DNA from: Methylomonas sp. | Lineage (GTDB): Bacteria; Pseudomonadota; Gammaproteobacteria; Methylococcales; Methylomonadaceae | DNA: 64,000 nt | Direction of reading: 5' to 3' | NCBI RefSeq assembly: GCF_023228165.1 | Contig: NZ_JALOBS010000003.1 | Location: forward strand, 196,324 to 260,323 | Shown: positions 52,370-62,109 of the stretch, piece after piece | Numbering within the stretch: the first letter of the stretch is position 1 | Layout of the letters: every line of letters starts with the position of its first letter | Program-made: the position numbers and the translations under genes | The notes under the pieces: model-generated | Told to the model about the DNA's origin: nothing | The model's database searches: none | The model's input: only the letters and a program-made list of their open reading frames with translations

Positions 52370-53733
52370 AATTGACCGTTCAGGCCAACGGTATTTATAT
52401 CGGTTGCTTGAGCTTGGGTGCCCTGTCCGGACTGTATGCTTTTGACTATTCGGTTGAGTGGCTCGCCAAGGAACAGCGTTTTCCACTCAGCCCGGTCCTG
52501 CCGCTGGTTCACCAAAGTGTGCCTGCGGAACGGCATAGCGCCAATGTACGGCAATTTTTTCGGAATCTGCTGCCCGAAGGGCAAGCGCTTGACGATGCGG
52601 CGCAAGCCAGCAAGGTGTCATAGTCTAACCTGATCGGTTTGCTGGTGGCATTAGGCCGGGAGACTGCGGGGGCTTTAGAGATCAACCTGGACGATTCGCA
52701 ACCCTTATCGACGCCCTTAGCAGCCAAGCGGTTGCTCACCCGCGAAGAATTATCGCAGCGTATTCGATCACGTCCCGATCAAGCCATTAGCGTTTGGGAC
52801 GGCAAAGTGCGCTTATCCATTGCAGGCTATCAGGACAAGATTGCACTATTGGAAGAAAACGGCTTATGGTTTCTGGTGGATGGAGGCAGCCTGGCATCTA
52901 CCCACCTGCTAAAAACTGATCCAATCCGCAGCGGATTGCAGCATCTGACGAGTAACGAGTTCGCCTGCATGCGCTTGGCTCGGGCTGTCGGGGTAGCCGC
53001 AGCTGACGTTTGGCTCGAGCACATTCCGGAGCCCGTGCTGCTGATCCGCCGGTTTGATCGCAGAATTACCACTGAAGGCATCGACCGCTTACATTGCATT
53101 GATGGCTGCCAAGCGTTAGGCCTGGGTGTCAGTATGAAATACGAGCGTCCTTACGGCGATGGTGGTGATATACAGCATATCCGGGATGGTGCATCCTTAC
53201 CCAAGCTGTTTGCATTATTTGACCGAGTCAGCGCACAACCGATTGCCGATCGTTTGGCACTATTGCGTTGGACCTTTTTTCAAACCCTGATCGGTAATAC
53301 CGACGCACATGGTAAAAACTTGTCATTTTTCATCGATGCGGGAGGCATTCGCTTGGCGCCAGCCTACGATTTGCTGTGTTGCCTAATTTACTCTGGCGAC
53401 CAGATCAACGATACGCTATCCATGGCAATTGGTGATAACGTTGACGTCCGATCATTAGCGGCCTATGACTGGGCCCTGATGGCGGTCGAATGCGGACTGA
53501 ATACCCGATTGGTTAGCCGGAAGCTTAAGCAGGCGGCCGATAAAATTCCGAAAATTTGGCCTGAACTAAAACTCCATCTCGCAGCAGTTAACGCCGACGA
53601 CGATACTTTGAACGCCATTGAAGCCACCCTGCACCAACAATGCCAGCAAGCATGCACTCAGCATGGCGGACAACATTCCGAAGATTTCAAAAGAGCTATT
53701 GTGAGCAGTCGATGCTTTCAAGCTCGCAGCTAG
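52366..53733 (+). pseudogene. hipA: HipA-type Ser/Thr kinase interrupted by an in-frame amber codon
   Basis: One reading frame of about 455 codons with a single TAG at codon 86 (52621-52623). Before it lies the N-terminal subdomain ending FFRNLLPEGQALDDA; after it, without a frame change, GLLVALGRETAGAL, the Gly-rich loop SIAGYQDK with the autophosphorylation Ser, GNTDAHGKN (catalytic loop) and APAYDLLCCLIY (metal-binding Asp). Homology runs smoothly across the stop, so this looks like HipA with a nonsense mutation. The downstream part has no ATG or ribosome site nearby; its first in-frame start is a TTG at 52639. The break falls at the boundary used by split HipS/HipT proteins, so a two-piece system cannot be wholly excluded. 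Confidence 0.75.
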
Positions 53734-53984
53734 TTCGTTCATTATCAACTAGACCGATTCGATAATCCGCCTTGGTCAATGCGTGGAATGCGAATTAGTT
53801 TTCAGGATGTCCGTTAATTTCAGAAAAATACCTTCAGTTTATTTCTAAAGAAATACTTATTTGAGCTATATCCATTTCAATTTGGTGCGGTGTAGAACTG
53901 CAATCGCCGCCGATTGTTACAATAGCTTACGTTCCACTGTTCCGTAGCAGAAATAATGGCTTTCTCAATCAACATTTAACAGCT

Positions 53985-56900
53985 ATGCCCAACATCCTGC
54001 ACTTATTCTGGCATCCGGCGCCAAAACAGGATTTCCTGCAAATGGGTGACTTTCGCCTGTGGATCGAGACAGCGGATTCAGCCAAAACCAAAAAACAAAA
54101 TCGGCATTCACGGCATTTCAACAGCGAATCATTGGGTAAATGGCTGCAGGAGTGCGCTGGCCTGCAAGCTATCGCGCCCACCCAGTTTGATCAGCTGGAT
54201 TTACAACTGCCAACCGCCCAAGGTCAGCCATTGCCATGCCCGGAACTCATGATCGAGATGGAAGATGATCTGCTTGACCAAGCCGAATGGGCGGCCTGGG
54301 CGGTTGACTGTTATCGTCTTGCCGACAGCCCTATCAGCACCATCAACGAGCTACATTACCGGCTGATTTTTCAGGGCCATGAAATCAGGCCTGGTCAGGA
54401 CTTTCTATTCTGGTACTACTATACCCAGTCACTCAAGACCTTGTTACAAAACGATCAATACATTCCCGCGTTACGCTGCCGGCAAGAAAAACCAAAAAGC
54501 CCCTATGAATTCCATGCAGCCTGGGAATTTCTGAGCGAAGCTTATGAAGCATTATTGACCGAAGCGGCCGAGCGCATGCCCGCCAGTGCAGCGCCGGGTT
54601 TTGAGGCTGTTTCCGTATTACGCCATTGTGCGGAAGTACTATTACGACAAACTGCTGGGCAAGCCAAACTCACCCAGGCTTTTCAGAAGAAAATGGTAGG
54701 CACCTTTCTGCCTTTCGCCTGTAGTCCTTTAACCGATAAACCTTGGTATACCAGCATCGATTCGACCTTTGGCAAACAGTGGGCAAAATGGCGGCGACGA
54801 GTAGTTGGCGGCGGCGAAGCCGAACACCGCTTTCAATTGGCGTTACAACTGCATGAGCCTAGCCCTGAAAGGCCTGAACACTGGCGATTGGAGTTTTTGG
54901 TTTGGTCACGGCAAGATCCTTCTCTGCAAACACCGTTAGCGGATTATTGGTCTTTAAAAAATCAGCAGCGCGACTATTTGCTAAAAGCGTTCGGTCAAAA
55001 TTTTGAAGCGCTGCTGTTAGCCGATTTGGGACAGGCGGCGGGCATCTATCCGGCCTTGTGGACAGCCCTGGATTCCGCCGAGCCAACCGGCATGGTGCTG
55101 GAGCTAGATGAAGCCTTTGCCTTCCTGACCGAAACAGCCTGGATTTTGGAAGGTGCCGGTTACCGAGTAATCGTTCCGGCTTGGTGGACACCACAAGGTC
55201 GCCGTCGAGCCAAATTGCGCATGCGTTCCGCGCCTACCGGCAAGAAGGCCGGTAGCGCCGCCAAACGCAAGGGCCTCAATATGGACGAGCTATTAGCTTA
55301 TCGCTACGATCTAACCCTAGGCGACGAAACTGTTGCGCCTGACGAGTGGGCACAACTGGTAGCGGCCAAGGCGCCACTGGTGCAATTCCGTGGTCAATGG
55401 GTCGTGTTGGATAAGGAACGGATGGCCGAGATGCTGAACTTCTGGAAACAACAGGACGAGACGGGCGACAGCTTGGATATGCAAGCGCTCTTGCAACGCA
55501 CCGTTGACGAAGACAGTGATTTTGAAATAGATCCGGATGATGCGCTGGCTGCCATGCTAGCCAAGCTGCGTGATCATAGTCAACTGGAAGTCGTGGAAGA
55601 CCCGCCCGGTTTACATGCACAGTTACGTGAATATCAAAAGCGTGGTGTGGCGTGGCTGGCTTTCCTGGACTCGCTGGACTTATGTGGATGTCTGGCCGAT
55701 GACATGGGGCTGGGCAAAACTATTCAGGTCATCGCCCGCTTGCTGCATGAACAGAGCCAGGCGGATCGCCAGCCGCCAACACTGCTGATAGCGCCAACCT
55801 CGGTGTTGGGTAATTGGCAAAAGGAAATTGAACGCTTTGCACCGCAGTTGCAAACCCTGATTCACCATGGCGCCAACCGTTGTAAGGATGTCAAACTGTT
55901 CAGCGAAGACGTGCTGGAGAAAGATGTGATTATCGTCTCTTACAGTCTGGCCCTGCGGGATGCTGCGCTGTTATCGGCAATGCGCTGGCATCGCATTGTG
56001 CTGGACGAAGCGCAGAACATCAAGAACCCGGAGGCTAAGCAAACCAAAGCCATCCTCAAGCTGGACGCCCGTTTCAGATTGGCGCTGACCGGTACCCCAG
56101 TGGAAAACCGTCTGCTGGATTTATGGTCAATTTTCAACTTCCTCAATCCCGGTTACCTTGGCAAACAAGCCTGGTTCCGTAAACACTTTGAAACACCAAT
56201 CCAGCGTGATCGTGACTCGGCTAAATCGGCACAGCTGAAACGGCTGGTTGAGCCTTTCATTTTACGCAGGGTTAAAACCGACCCCGCCATTATCAAAGAC
56301 TTGCCGGATAAGGTTGAAAATAAACAATATTGCAACCTCAGTCGTGAACAGGCTTCGCTGTATGAAGCTGTGGTGCAGGATGTGGAAACACAGCTACAGG
56401 AAAGCGAGGGTATTCAACGCCAGGGCTTGATGCTATCAACATTGATGAAGCTCAAGCAGATTTGCAATCATCCTGCGCAATTCCTGCAGGACAACAGTCC
56501 GTTCGACGCCAGCCGCTCCCACAAGCTGGAGCGCTTGTCAGACATGCTGACGGAAATGTTGAGCGAAGGAGAAAGTGCTTTGGTGTTCACGCAGTTTACC
56601 GAGATTGGTTCACAATTAGAACGCCATATAAAAACGCATCTAAATTGCCAAACATATTATTTGCATGGCGGCACGTCCCGCACCAAGCGCGAACAGATGA
56701 TCAGCCGGTTTCAGGATGCCGATTCGCCGCCAGCCGTGTTCGTGCTGTCGCTGAAAGCGGGTGGCGTCGGCATTACCCTGACACGCGCCAACCATGTGTT
56801 TCATTTTGATCGCTGGTGGAATCCAGCCGTGGAAGACCAAGCGACCGACCGGGCCTTCCGTATTGGTCAAACCCGCAATGTCTTCGTGCATAAATTTCTC

Positions 56901-57062
56901 ACCTTGGGTACCCTGGAAGAACGCATCGACCAAATGATAGAGGAGAAAAAACAGGTGGCAGGCGCCATCGTCGGCAACGACGAATCCTGGCTGGCAAAAC
57001 TCGACAATGAGGCCTTCAGGCAACTGATTGCCTTGAATCGAACCGCGATATTCGACGATTAA
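53985..57062 (+). CDS. SNF2-family DEAD/DEAH helicase
   Basis: 1025 residues. An N-terminal ~530-residue region of SNF2-associated type (rich in WxxW and charged segments, for example VLRHCAEVLLRQTAGQAKL) precedes the helicase core. Walker A is DDMGLGKT at 572-579 and the Walker B box is DEAQ at 674-677; TGTPVENRLLDLWSIFNFLNPG and the C-terminal VFHFDRWWNPAVEDQATDRAFRIGQ are classic Swi2/Snf2 motifs. It is a DNA translocase that remodels protein-DNA complexes. It is followed 10 bp later by a SWIM zinc-finger gene, a common pairing. Such pairs are also seen in defence islands, but a role here is inference. Confidence 0.93.
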   Translation: MPNILHLFWHPAPKQDFLQMGDFRLWIETADSAKTKKQNRHSRHFNSESLGKWLQECAGLQAIAPTQFDQLDLQLPTAQGQPLPCPELMIEMEDDLLDQAEWAAWAVDCYRLADSPISTINELHYRLIFQGHEIRPGQDFLFWYYYTQSLKTLLQNDQYIPALRCRQEKPKSPYEFHAAWEFLSEAYEALLTEAAERMPASAAPGFEAVSVLRHCAEVLLRQTAGQAKLTQAFQKKMVGTFLPFACSPLTDKPWYTSIDSTFGKQWAKWRRRVVGGGEAEHRFQLALQLHEPSPERPEHWRLEFLVWSRQDPSLQTPLADYWSLKNQQRDYLLKAFGQNFEALLLADLGQAAGIYPALWTALDSAEPTGMVLELDEAFAFLTETAWILEGAGYRVIVPAWWTPQGRRRAKLRMRSAPTGKKAGSAAKRKGLNMDELLAYRYDLTLGDETVAPDEWAQLVAAKAPLVQFRGQWVVLDKERMAEMLNFWKQQDETGDSLDMQALLQRTVDEDSDFEIDPDDALAAMLAKLRDHSQLEVVEDPPGLHAQLREYQKRGVAWLAFLDSLDLCGCLADDMGLGKTIQVIARLLHEQSQADRQPPTLLIAPTSVLGNWQKEIERFAPQLQTLIHHGANRCKDVKLFSEDVLEKDVIIVSYSLALRDAALLSAMRWHRIVLDEAQNIKNPEAKQTKAILKLDARFRLALTGTPVENRLLDLWSIFNFLNPGYLGKQAWFRKHFETPIQRDRDSAKSAQLKRLVEPFILRRVKTDPAIIKDLPDKVENKQYCNLSREQASLYEAVVQDVETQLQESEGIQRQGLMLSTLMKLKQICNHPAQFLQDNSPFDASRSHKLERLSDMLTEMLSEGESALVFTQFTEIGSQLERHIKTHLNCQTYYLHGGTSRTKREQMISRFQDADSPPAVFVLSLKAGGVGITLTRANHVFHFDRWWNPAVEDQATDRAFRIGQTRNVFVHKFLTLGTLEERIDQMIEEKKQVAGAIVGNDESWLAKLDNEAFRQLIALNRTAIFDD

Positions 57063-57072
57063 GGGGGCAATC

Positions 57073-57918
57073 ATGCAAGCCATACGCACTTGGTGGGGAC
57101 AACGATTTATGGAAGCGCTTGAACGTTTCACGGACTCAGCCCGTCTTGTCCGCGGGCGAAGTTATGCTAACAGCGACCGCATCAAATCCTGGAAATTGAA
57201 AGATGGCGAGATTTCCGCACAGATACGCGGCAATACAAACCCCTATTACGGCGTATACAAGGAGCCGACTTACCAGACGGCGATTTCCCTGAAAGTCATC
57301 AGTAACGACGACTGGGAATTACTGATCCGTCAACTCGGCAGCCGAGCATCTTTTGTATCCCGTTTACTGTTGAACGAGATGCCGGATACTATCGAAACGC
57401 CGTTTGAAGCACTCGATCTGCATTTATTGCCGCACAGCGGCAAAGATTTTAAAACGCGTTGTTCTTGCCCTGATTATGAAAATCCATGCAAGCATGTTGC
57501 CGGGCTCAGTTATTTTCTAGCGTCGCAACTGGATCAAGACCCTTTCTTGCTTTTTGAATTACGCGGATTGTCACAGCAGAATCTGTTAAAAAAGCTAAAG
57601 CAAACCCCTTTAGGTAAGGCGTTGGCCGAAGTGCGGGAGCAGGAGCAGGAACAGGCAGCGGCCTTTACAGCCGTTGAATCGTATTTCAGCCGGCCGATTG
57701 CGCTCGATCATCCGATTGCTTGCGACTATAAAGCCTTCTGGGAAAGCCACAAATGGTTGCCGGAAGATATGATAAGTCCTGCTGCCAGCCATTTTATCCC
57801 GGCCTTGCTGATCAAGAAAGGCGGGGATTTTCCCGATTTCTGGAAGCAATCCATGACGTTTCCATCCGCAATGGAAGGAGTTTATGAAGCTATCCGGAAA
57901 AAAAGCAAAGCCTGGTGA
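57073..57918 (+). CDS. SWIM zinc-finger protein
   Basis: 281 residues from an ATG with GGGGG upstream. The SWIM motif is C130-x-C132-x6-C139-x-H141 in CSCPDYENPCKHVAG. The N-terminus (TWWGQRFMEALERFTDSARLVRGRSYA) is typical of the SWIM proteins that accompany SNF2 helicases. It has no catalytic domain; SWIM fingers bind DNA or proteins, so an adaptor role for the helicase is inferred. It is co-transcribed with the SNF2 gene, 10 bp downstream. Confidence 0.9.
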   Translation: MQAIRTWWGQRFMEALERFTDSARLVRGRSYANSDRIKSWKLKDGEISAQIRGNTNPYYGVYKEPTYQTAISLKVISNDDWELLIRQLGSRASFVSRLLLNEMPDTIETPFEALDLHLLPHSGKDFKTRCSCPDYENPCKHVAGLSYFLASQLDQDPFLLFELRGLSQQNLLKKLKQTPLGKALAEVREQEQEQAAAFTAVESYFSRPIALDHPIACDYKAFWESHKWLPEDMISPAASHFIPALLIKKGGDFPDFWKQSMTFPSAMEGVYEAIRKKSKAW

Positions 57919-58114
57919 TGTCCTGAGTATCCATCTAAAAATAGACCTTGTTTTTGAGTATTCCGCTGAAAATTGTCATGCATTCCTGGCGCAAACCAGT
58001 CACCAAAAATTTAAAGAAAGCAGCCACTGATAACCAATGAAATCACTCGACTTGGTTGGCGGCCATCGAACCGTTGCGGTCTATCGCTCAATCTGATCCC
58101 ATGACAGCAATTGG

Positions 58115-58576
58115 ATGGTTACCAGTCTCAGCGGCAATCTGGCTACGCAGACCTTGATTGCAGGCGCATTATTCGGACCCGGTTCGGCAATATGGAACGT
58201 CCTTGGGCAACTGACTCAGCCGCTGTTTAATCCCGCACTGCCGGCCGAAAAGCGCGCGGCATTGGCCGCATTCGAAGCGGCGGCGGCCAATTATCAAAGC
58301 GTCGTGCTCGAATCCCTGCGTAATGTGGCTGATGTTCTGCGCGCGCTGGAGAATGACGCCCAGGCATTAACGGCACTGCCGGCCGCCGATGCTGCGGCTC
58401 AGGGCTTTTTACAATCCGTGCAAAGGCAATATGCACTGGGTGCGGCCAGCTACGTTCAGCAACTTATCGCACAACAAGCGGCGCAACAGACCAGCATCAA
58501 CTTGATCGCAGCGCAGGCACAGCGGCTGGTCGATAGTGCAGCTCTGTACCAAGCTATGGGTGGGGGTGTCAGTTAA
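58115..58576 (+). pseudogene. C-terminal fragment of a NodT/OprM-type outer-membrane efflux protein
   Basis: 153 residues. WNVLGQLTQPLFNPALPAEKRAALAAFEAAAANYQSVVLESLRNVADVLRALENDAQAL (quoted in parts) matches the last third of RND outer-membrane lipoproteins. Nothing like the N-terminal two thirds is upstream; an in-frame TGA lies at 58094. It is a truncated remnant. No RND pump partner is present. Confidence 0.75.
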
Positions 58577-58749
58577 GGCTGTACCCTATTACAGTTTTGG
58601 GCTGGGTTTTTGCAGTTATGCGGCCCCTCACTGAAATCTGGCGACGGCTCTTGATCGCTGAACTTGCGCTGTCAGACCACATGAATCGCTTACCCTGTCG
58701 AAGTCTGCTATTCTAAGCAGCCCATTCGAAGCCATTGAGTTATGGCGGC

Positions 58750-59052
58750 TTATTTTTTGCGATTTTCAATGAGGCGGTTGCGTTGCTCTGCCCATAATAC
58801 GCTTGCTGTTTGTTCAGTAATGCTGCCGTCTTCTACCAATTGGCATAAGCCTAAATAATACGCGTATAGATTGATGATGCCCTCGTCCTTGGGGTACAGT
58901 TTGAAAAGGTCTCGCTGCTTTTGATCACTCTCAGGATTGCAGAATTCGCCTGGGATAGGCAGAAAATCAAACTTGTCGCCATCCCCTATGGCCGCAAAGC
59001 CCATTGTTGTAAACAGCATTAGAGTCGTGACTAATAACCCTTTCACGAGCAT
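58750..59052 (-). CDS. Small exported protein, unknown
   Basis: 100 residues. A signal peptide (LVKGLLVTTLMLFTTMGFAA) precedes a short domain with two Cys (EFCNPESDQKQ and YYLGLCQLVE), which could form a disulfide. I see no family. No cluster context. Confidence 0.55.
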   Translation of the reverse strand: MLVKGLLVTTLMLFTTMGFAAIGDGDKFDFLPIPGEFCNPESDQKQRDLFKLYPKDEGIINLYAYYLGLCQLVEDGSITEQTASVLWAEQRNRLIENRKK

Positions 59053-59187
59053 AAGTCACTGCGGCGGCATGCTGTTATTACCAAAAGACTTTCCATTGCA
59101 TTACTGCCATAAGGTTTTGAGCGAAGAAATTCATGTTGCCCCTGTTTCATTCGGCTATCGTGCTTTTATTTAAGGAGCATTGCCAAC

Positions 59188-60780
59188 TTATTTCATGGAC
59201 ATCGGCATAGGCGTTGTCAGACTTCGACCAATCAACACTACCGCCAATAGCACTAGACCGGTTAGCACTCCCATAAGTATCGTCCCCAGCCATAATTCCA
59301 GAAACAGGTCCAGTCGCGCATTCTCGGGCTCCCCGGCATCGTAGAATACCGTCAGGGTATCGCCGACACGGTAACCGGCATAAGCACCGCTGCCGTCACT
59401 GTTTAGGAACAATGTGTTGCCTTGTGGCGTGCGGTATTCGACCACCAGAGAAGGCAACTCATCCTGCTTGATTTCAACCACCCGGCCTGCCGTGCGCTCT
59501 GCCGCAACCTGAAACCATATACTTTTATACGCCAAATAACCCGTCAACAACACAAAGGGCGCCAACAGCAACGCCAATCCGATCAAGGTGCTGCGATGGT
59601 CGCGGTGAAACAGACTCTTGCGCGGCGGCATCTTGAGGCCCATCATCCGCATGGCATGGGCTTCAAAATCAGTATGATCCTTATGCTGTTCGGCAGCATT
59701 GTCTTGCCTAAAACGCGCTGTTTCTTCCTTAGCGGGTACGCTGTCCTCCGCCCGCGATTGCTGTCGCATACGCGATAACAAAGCACTAAAGGCATGCGGG
59801 GGCGACATGGCCTCGCTTAGACGCATGATGGATCGTCCCCGCCGGTCCAGGACCTGATAAACATTCAAGGTGTCGGGACGCTGATCCGAAAAGGTGTGAT
59901 GGCGATCATAACTACGCTGCGCTTCCTGGTTCAGATTGACTAGCTTGACATCCGCTATCACAGACCAGGGAATACGTTTAAGCCCAAAAAAGCTGCTATC
60001 AACCAGTCCGGTCCGATCCTGATAAATAGTTCGTGAGGCGGTTTTGGCGAACGTGAACAGCGCCAAAAATACCATCCCCAGCGCAGTGGTCGGATACGCC
60101 AGTAGGTACCTATCACCGGCTGCTTCGGATTGAATGGCCGGCATGAGGGTTAAAGCGATCAATACCATTATCACCAGCCAAAAGATCACGGCTTTTCGGT
60201 TGCTGGCAGATTCAGAGATGGGTTCTGCATCCATACTGCCAAAACCAATGTGTTGCTGCGACGAGAACGTGGCAACCCAGGTGCCGTTTATGAAAGTAAC
60301 ATCCTCTCCCCACAGTGAATAACGCCTTATCCAGTGCCAAATTGCCGCTAACAGTAACAGTGTTAGGCCATTTCCCGCGACAGGCAACCAAAAGCCACTG
60401 ATGCTGGCTATAGCCAATTGGTCTGGTTGCCGTGGATTTTGTAACAGATCCACTTGATCAAAAACGGACAGCCACGCATAGGGATCGGATGCCAGCAGTA
60501 AGCACGCCGTTCCCTCGTCTCTGGCTATACAGTTTTTCGGCAGGGATTTATTGGGTATGGCATCCGCAAATGCCGATGTCGTGATCACTTCAACTTCATT
60601 AGTCAAGCCTAAGTTGTCGATTTCGGCCGGTTGTCGGGTCCAATTGCTCAGTTTCTCAATGTTGTCGCGGCTCTTTAGTACGGCGAAATACACCTGACTC
60701 AATGCCAACAGCGCCATGGCCAATAATAGGGCGGCCTTAATAGCCTTGATGACGGTTAAATCTCGATTCGGAATCATCAT
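59188..60780 (-). CDS. DUF3592-containing membrane protein
   Basis: 530 residues with about six membrane helices in three groups and a C-terminal DUF3592 domain (AGRVVEIKQDELPSLVVEYRT, GAYAGYRVGDTLTVFYDAGEPENARL), which predicts a beta-rich extracytoplasmic unit between helices. A middle soluble segment (~250-370) is unassigned. Function unknown. It is not obviously linked to its neighbours. Confidence 0.75.
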   Translation of the reverse strand: MMIPNRDLTVIKAIKAALLLAMALLALSQVYFAVLKSRDNIEKLSNWTRQPAEIDNLGLTNEVEVITTSAFADAIPNKSLPKNCIARDEGTACLLLASDPYAWLSVFDQVDLLQNPRQPDQLAIASISGFWLPVAGNGLTLLLLAAIWHWIRRYSLWGEDVTFINGTWVATFSSQQHIGFGSMDAEPISESASNRKAVIFWLVIMVLIALTLMPAIQSEAAGDRYLLAYPTTALGMVFLALFTFAKTASRTIYQDRTGLVDSSFFGLKRIPWSVIADVKLVNLNQEAQRSYDRHHTFSDQRPDTLNVYQVLDRRGRSIMRLSEAMSPPHAFSALLSRMRQQSRAEDSVPAKEETARFRQDNAAEQHKDHTDFEAHAMRMMGLKMPPRKSLFHRDHRSTLIGLALLLAPFVLLTGYLAYKSIWFQVAAERTAGRVVEIKQDELPSLVVEYRTPQGNTLFLNSDGSGAYAGYRVGDTLTVFYDAGEPENARLDLFLELWLGTILMGVLTGLVLLAVVLIGRSLTTPMPMSMK

Positions 60781-60915
60781 AATCGGCGTCTACGCATACG
60801 TAACGAAATTGATTAGATGATCGCCCACCTTGCATGCATCCCGCAAGACTCGCTTGAAGATAAAATGAAGCTCAGTGGCTGTGGGGGTTCGAATACCAAA
60901 TCCAGGGCAGCAACG

Positions 60916-61341
60916 CTATTTTGGCAACTGTATGTCTCCTGCTTCGTCTAAGGCAAAGAAAGGGTTATAACAGACCTCCCACAGAAAGCCATCGGGATCG
61001 GCAAAGTAGCCTCTAAAACCGCCCCAAGGTGCTTGCTCTCCCGAGCGCACCAACTTTCCCCCGGCAGTAACGGCTTCTTGTAATGTTGACTCAACTTCGC
61101 TTTCGGAGCCGACATTATGTGAAATGGAGAAACCAGGAAAACCCGAGCCCTCTGCCGATACGTTGGCATCATCGGCCAGCGACTGGCGACCAAATAAGGC
61201 AAACACTATGCTGCCGACTTTGAAAAAGGCGACTTCCGTCTGGCTGCCGGAAGATTCGGCCCATCCAAGTGCTTGATAGAAACGGCGACTTCTTTCCAGA
61301 TCGACGACTCCTAATGTGACAAAACTAATGGCCTGTTTCAT
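60916..61341 (-). CDS. VOC-family (glyoxalase-like) protein
   Basis: 141 residues. The opening ISFVTLGVVDLERSRRFYQALGW is the VOC/glyoxalase signature, and GFRGYFADPDGFLWEVCYNP is the C-terminal metal-site strand with a conserved Glu. Such single-domain VOC proteins are often annotated as glyoxalase/bleomycin-resistance-like; substrate unknown. Confidence 0.88.
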   Translation of the reverse strand: MKQAISFVTLGVVDLERSRRFYQALGWAESSGSQTEVAFFKVGSIVFALFGRQSLADDANVSAEGSGFPGFSISHNVGSESEVESTLQEAVTAGGKLVRSGEQAPWGGFRGYFADPDGFLWEVCYNPFFALDEAGDIQLPK

Positions 61342-61451
61342 AAGCTATATTTCTCCTAAATGACTTTTCAACAATACCCAGCAAGTTAGACTTTATATAT
61401 TATGGACATAGCTTAGGAGTGTGCATGTATAAACGTAGACTGATTGCTCTT

Positions 61452-61496
61452 GTAGGTGCGGATTTATCCGCACCATGCGCATGAATTCGCAGCTAC
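61452..61496 (+). repeat. Short GTAG-footed bipartite element, different stem family
   Basis: GTAG (61452-61455) is followed by GTGCGGA-TTTA-TCCGCAC (61456-61473), a perfect 7-bp hairpin, then a second hairpin TGCG...CGCA closed by CTAC (61493-61496). The layout is the same two-hairpin arrangement as the REP copies at 23975-29830, but the stem sequence is unrelated, so it belongs to another REP class. Confidence 0.6.
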
Positions 61497-61605
61497 AGAT
61501 CTCAAAGGTATTGCCTATTCAGCAAGCCAGTTAGATAGAATTACTGAAAAAGCATTACACAACGCCCGAATGGGCAACAAAATTGGTGCCGATATCACTG
61601 GATGA
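61492..61605 (+). pseudogene. Truncated antitoxin remnant
   Basis: The frame reads ATDLKGIAYSASQLDRITEK and continues ALHNARMGNKIGADITG before TGA at 61603-61605. The helical, charged composition and the overlap of this TGA with the next ATG (61602-61604) are typical of an antitoxin just before its toxin. The 5' end is missing; the frame runs into the GTAG-footed element. Family uncertain (a ParD- or Phd-like protein is possible). Confidence 0.4.
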
Positions 61606-61807
61606 GCCATCAATCATCTTATCGCCACAAGCGGAAGATGATTTTACTGACATTCTGCAATACACCTTTTAAACATGGAGCGAAAAGCAGAGGCAGGTTT
61701 GCCGTGTTGTCATCGATAAGGCTCTTCTTACAATTCAGCACAATCCTGAAATCGGATACCGGCGGCCAAAGCTTTCAAAAAGCACTAAATCAGTCAAAGC
61801 CAGCTAA
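61602..61807 (+). pseudogene. Broken ParE/RelE-superfamily toxin
   Basis: From 61607 one frame reads PSIILSPQAEDDFTDILQYTF, then TAA at 61670-61672, then TWSEKQRQVCRVVIDKAL and LTIQHNPEIGYRRPKLSKS to TAA at 61805-61807. LSPxAExDLxDILxYTxxxWxExQ and the NPExGxRRP block are ParE hallmarks. The internal stop and a frame difference between the ATG at 61602 and the homologous frame make it inactive. Confidence 0.65.
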
Positions 61808-62109
61808 TCCACAATCTTGTATTTTTGCCGGGAGGTGTCCACCCGATCACGCAATTCAGTGCCCGGTTTGAAATGCGTGACGTGCTTTTCGGTTAAGGCA
61901 ACGGCTTCGCCGGTTTTGGGATTTCTTGCTTGTCTCGCCTGGCGTTGCCGCAATGAAAAGCTGCCGAAGCCCCGGATTTCAATGCGGTCACCCTGGGCCA
62001 GTGTTATGGTCAACTGATCGGCAATACAGCGAACTGCCAGTTCCACATCTTTCAATAGTAAATGCGGTTGTTTTTGCGCAATCGCTTCGATTAATTCCGA
62101 CCGGGTCAT
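61804..62109 (-). CDS. IHF beta-subunit-like DNA-binding protein
   Basis: 101 residues. MTRSELIEAIAQKQPHLLLKDVELAVRCIADQ and GDRIEIRGFGSFSLRQRQARQARNPKTGE (quoted in parts) match the IHF-beta pattern, including the DNA-intercalating RNPKTGE arm. It bends DNA; as an island-borne copy it may serve recombination or partition complexes. It lies downstream of the ParB-like gene and overlaps its stop by four bases. Confidence 0.88.
   Translation of the reverse strand: MTRSELIEAIAQKQPHLLLKDVELAVRCIADQLTITLAQGDRIEIRGFGSFSLRQRQARQARNPKTGEAVALTEKHVTHFKPGTELRDRVDTSRQKYKIVD

Noticed and set aside
52366..53733. A true three-gene HipBST system
   Set aside because: Homology runs smoothly across the amber codon and the downstream part has no ATG or ribosome site near it; nonsense mutation is simpler. 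Kept as an open alternative.
61602..61871. 89-residue plus-strand open frame
   Set aside because: It is the frame-shifted start of the ParE remnant running into the IHF-like gene on the other strand; the homologous frame is different.
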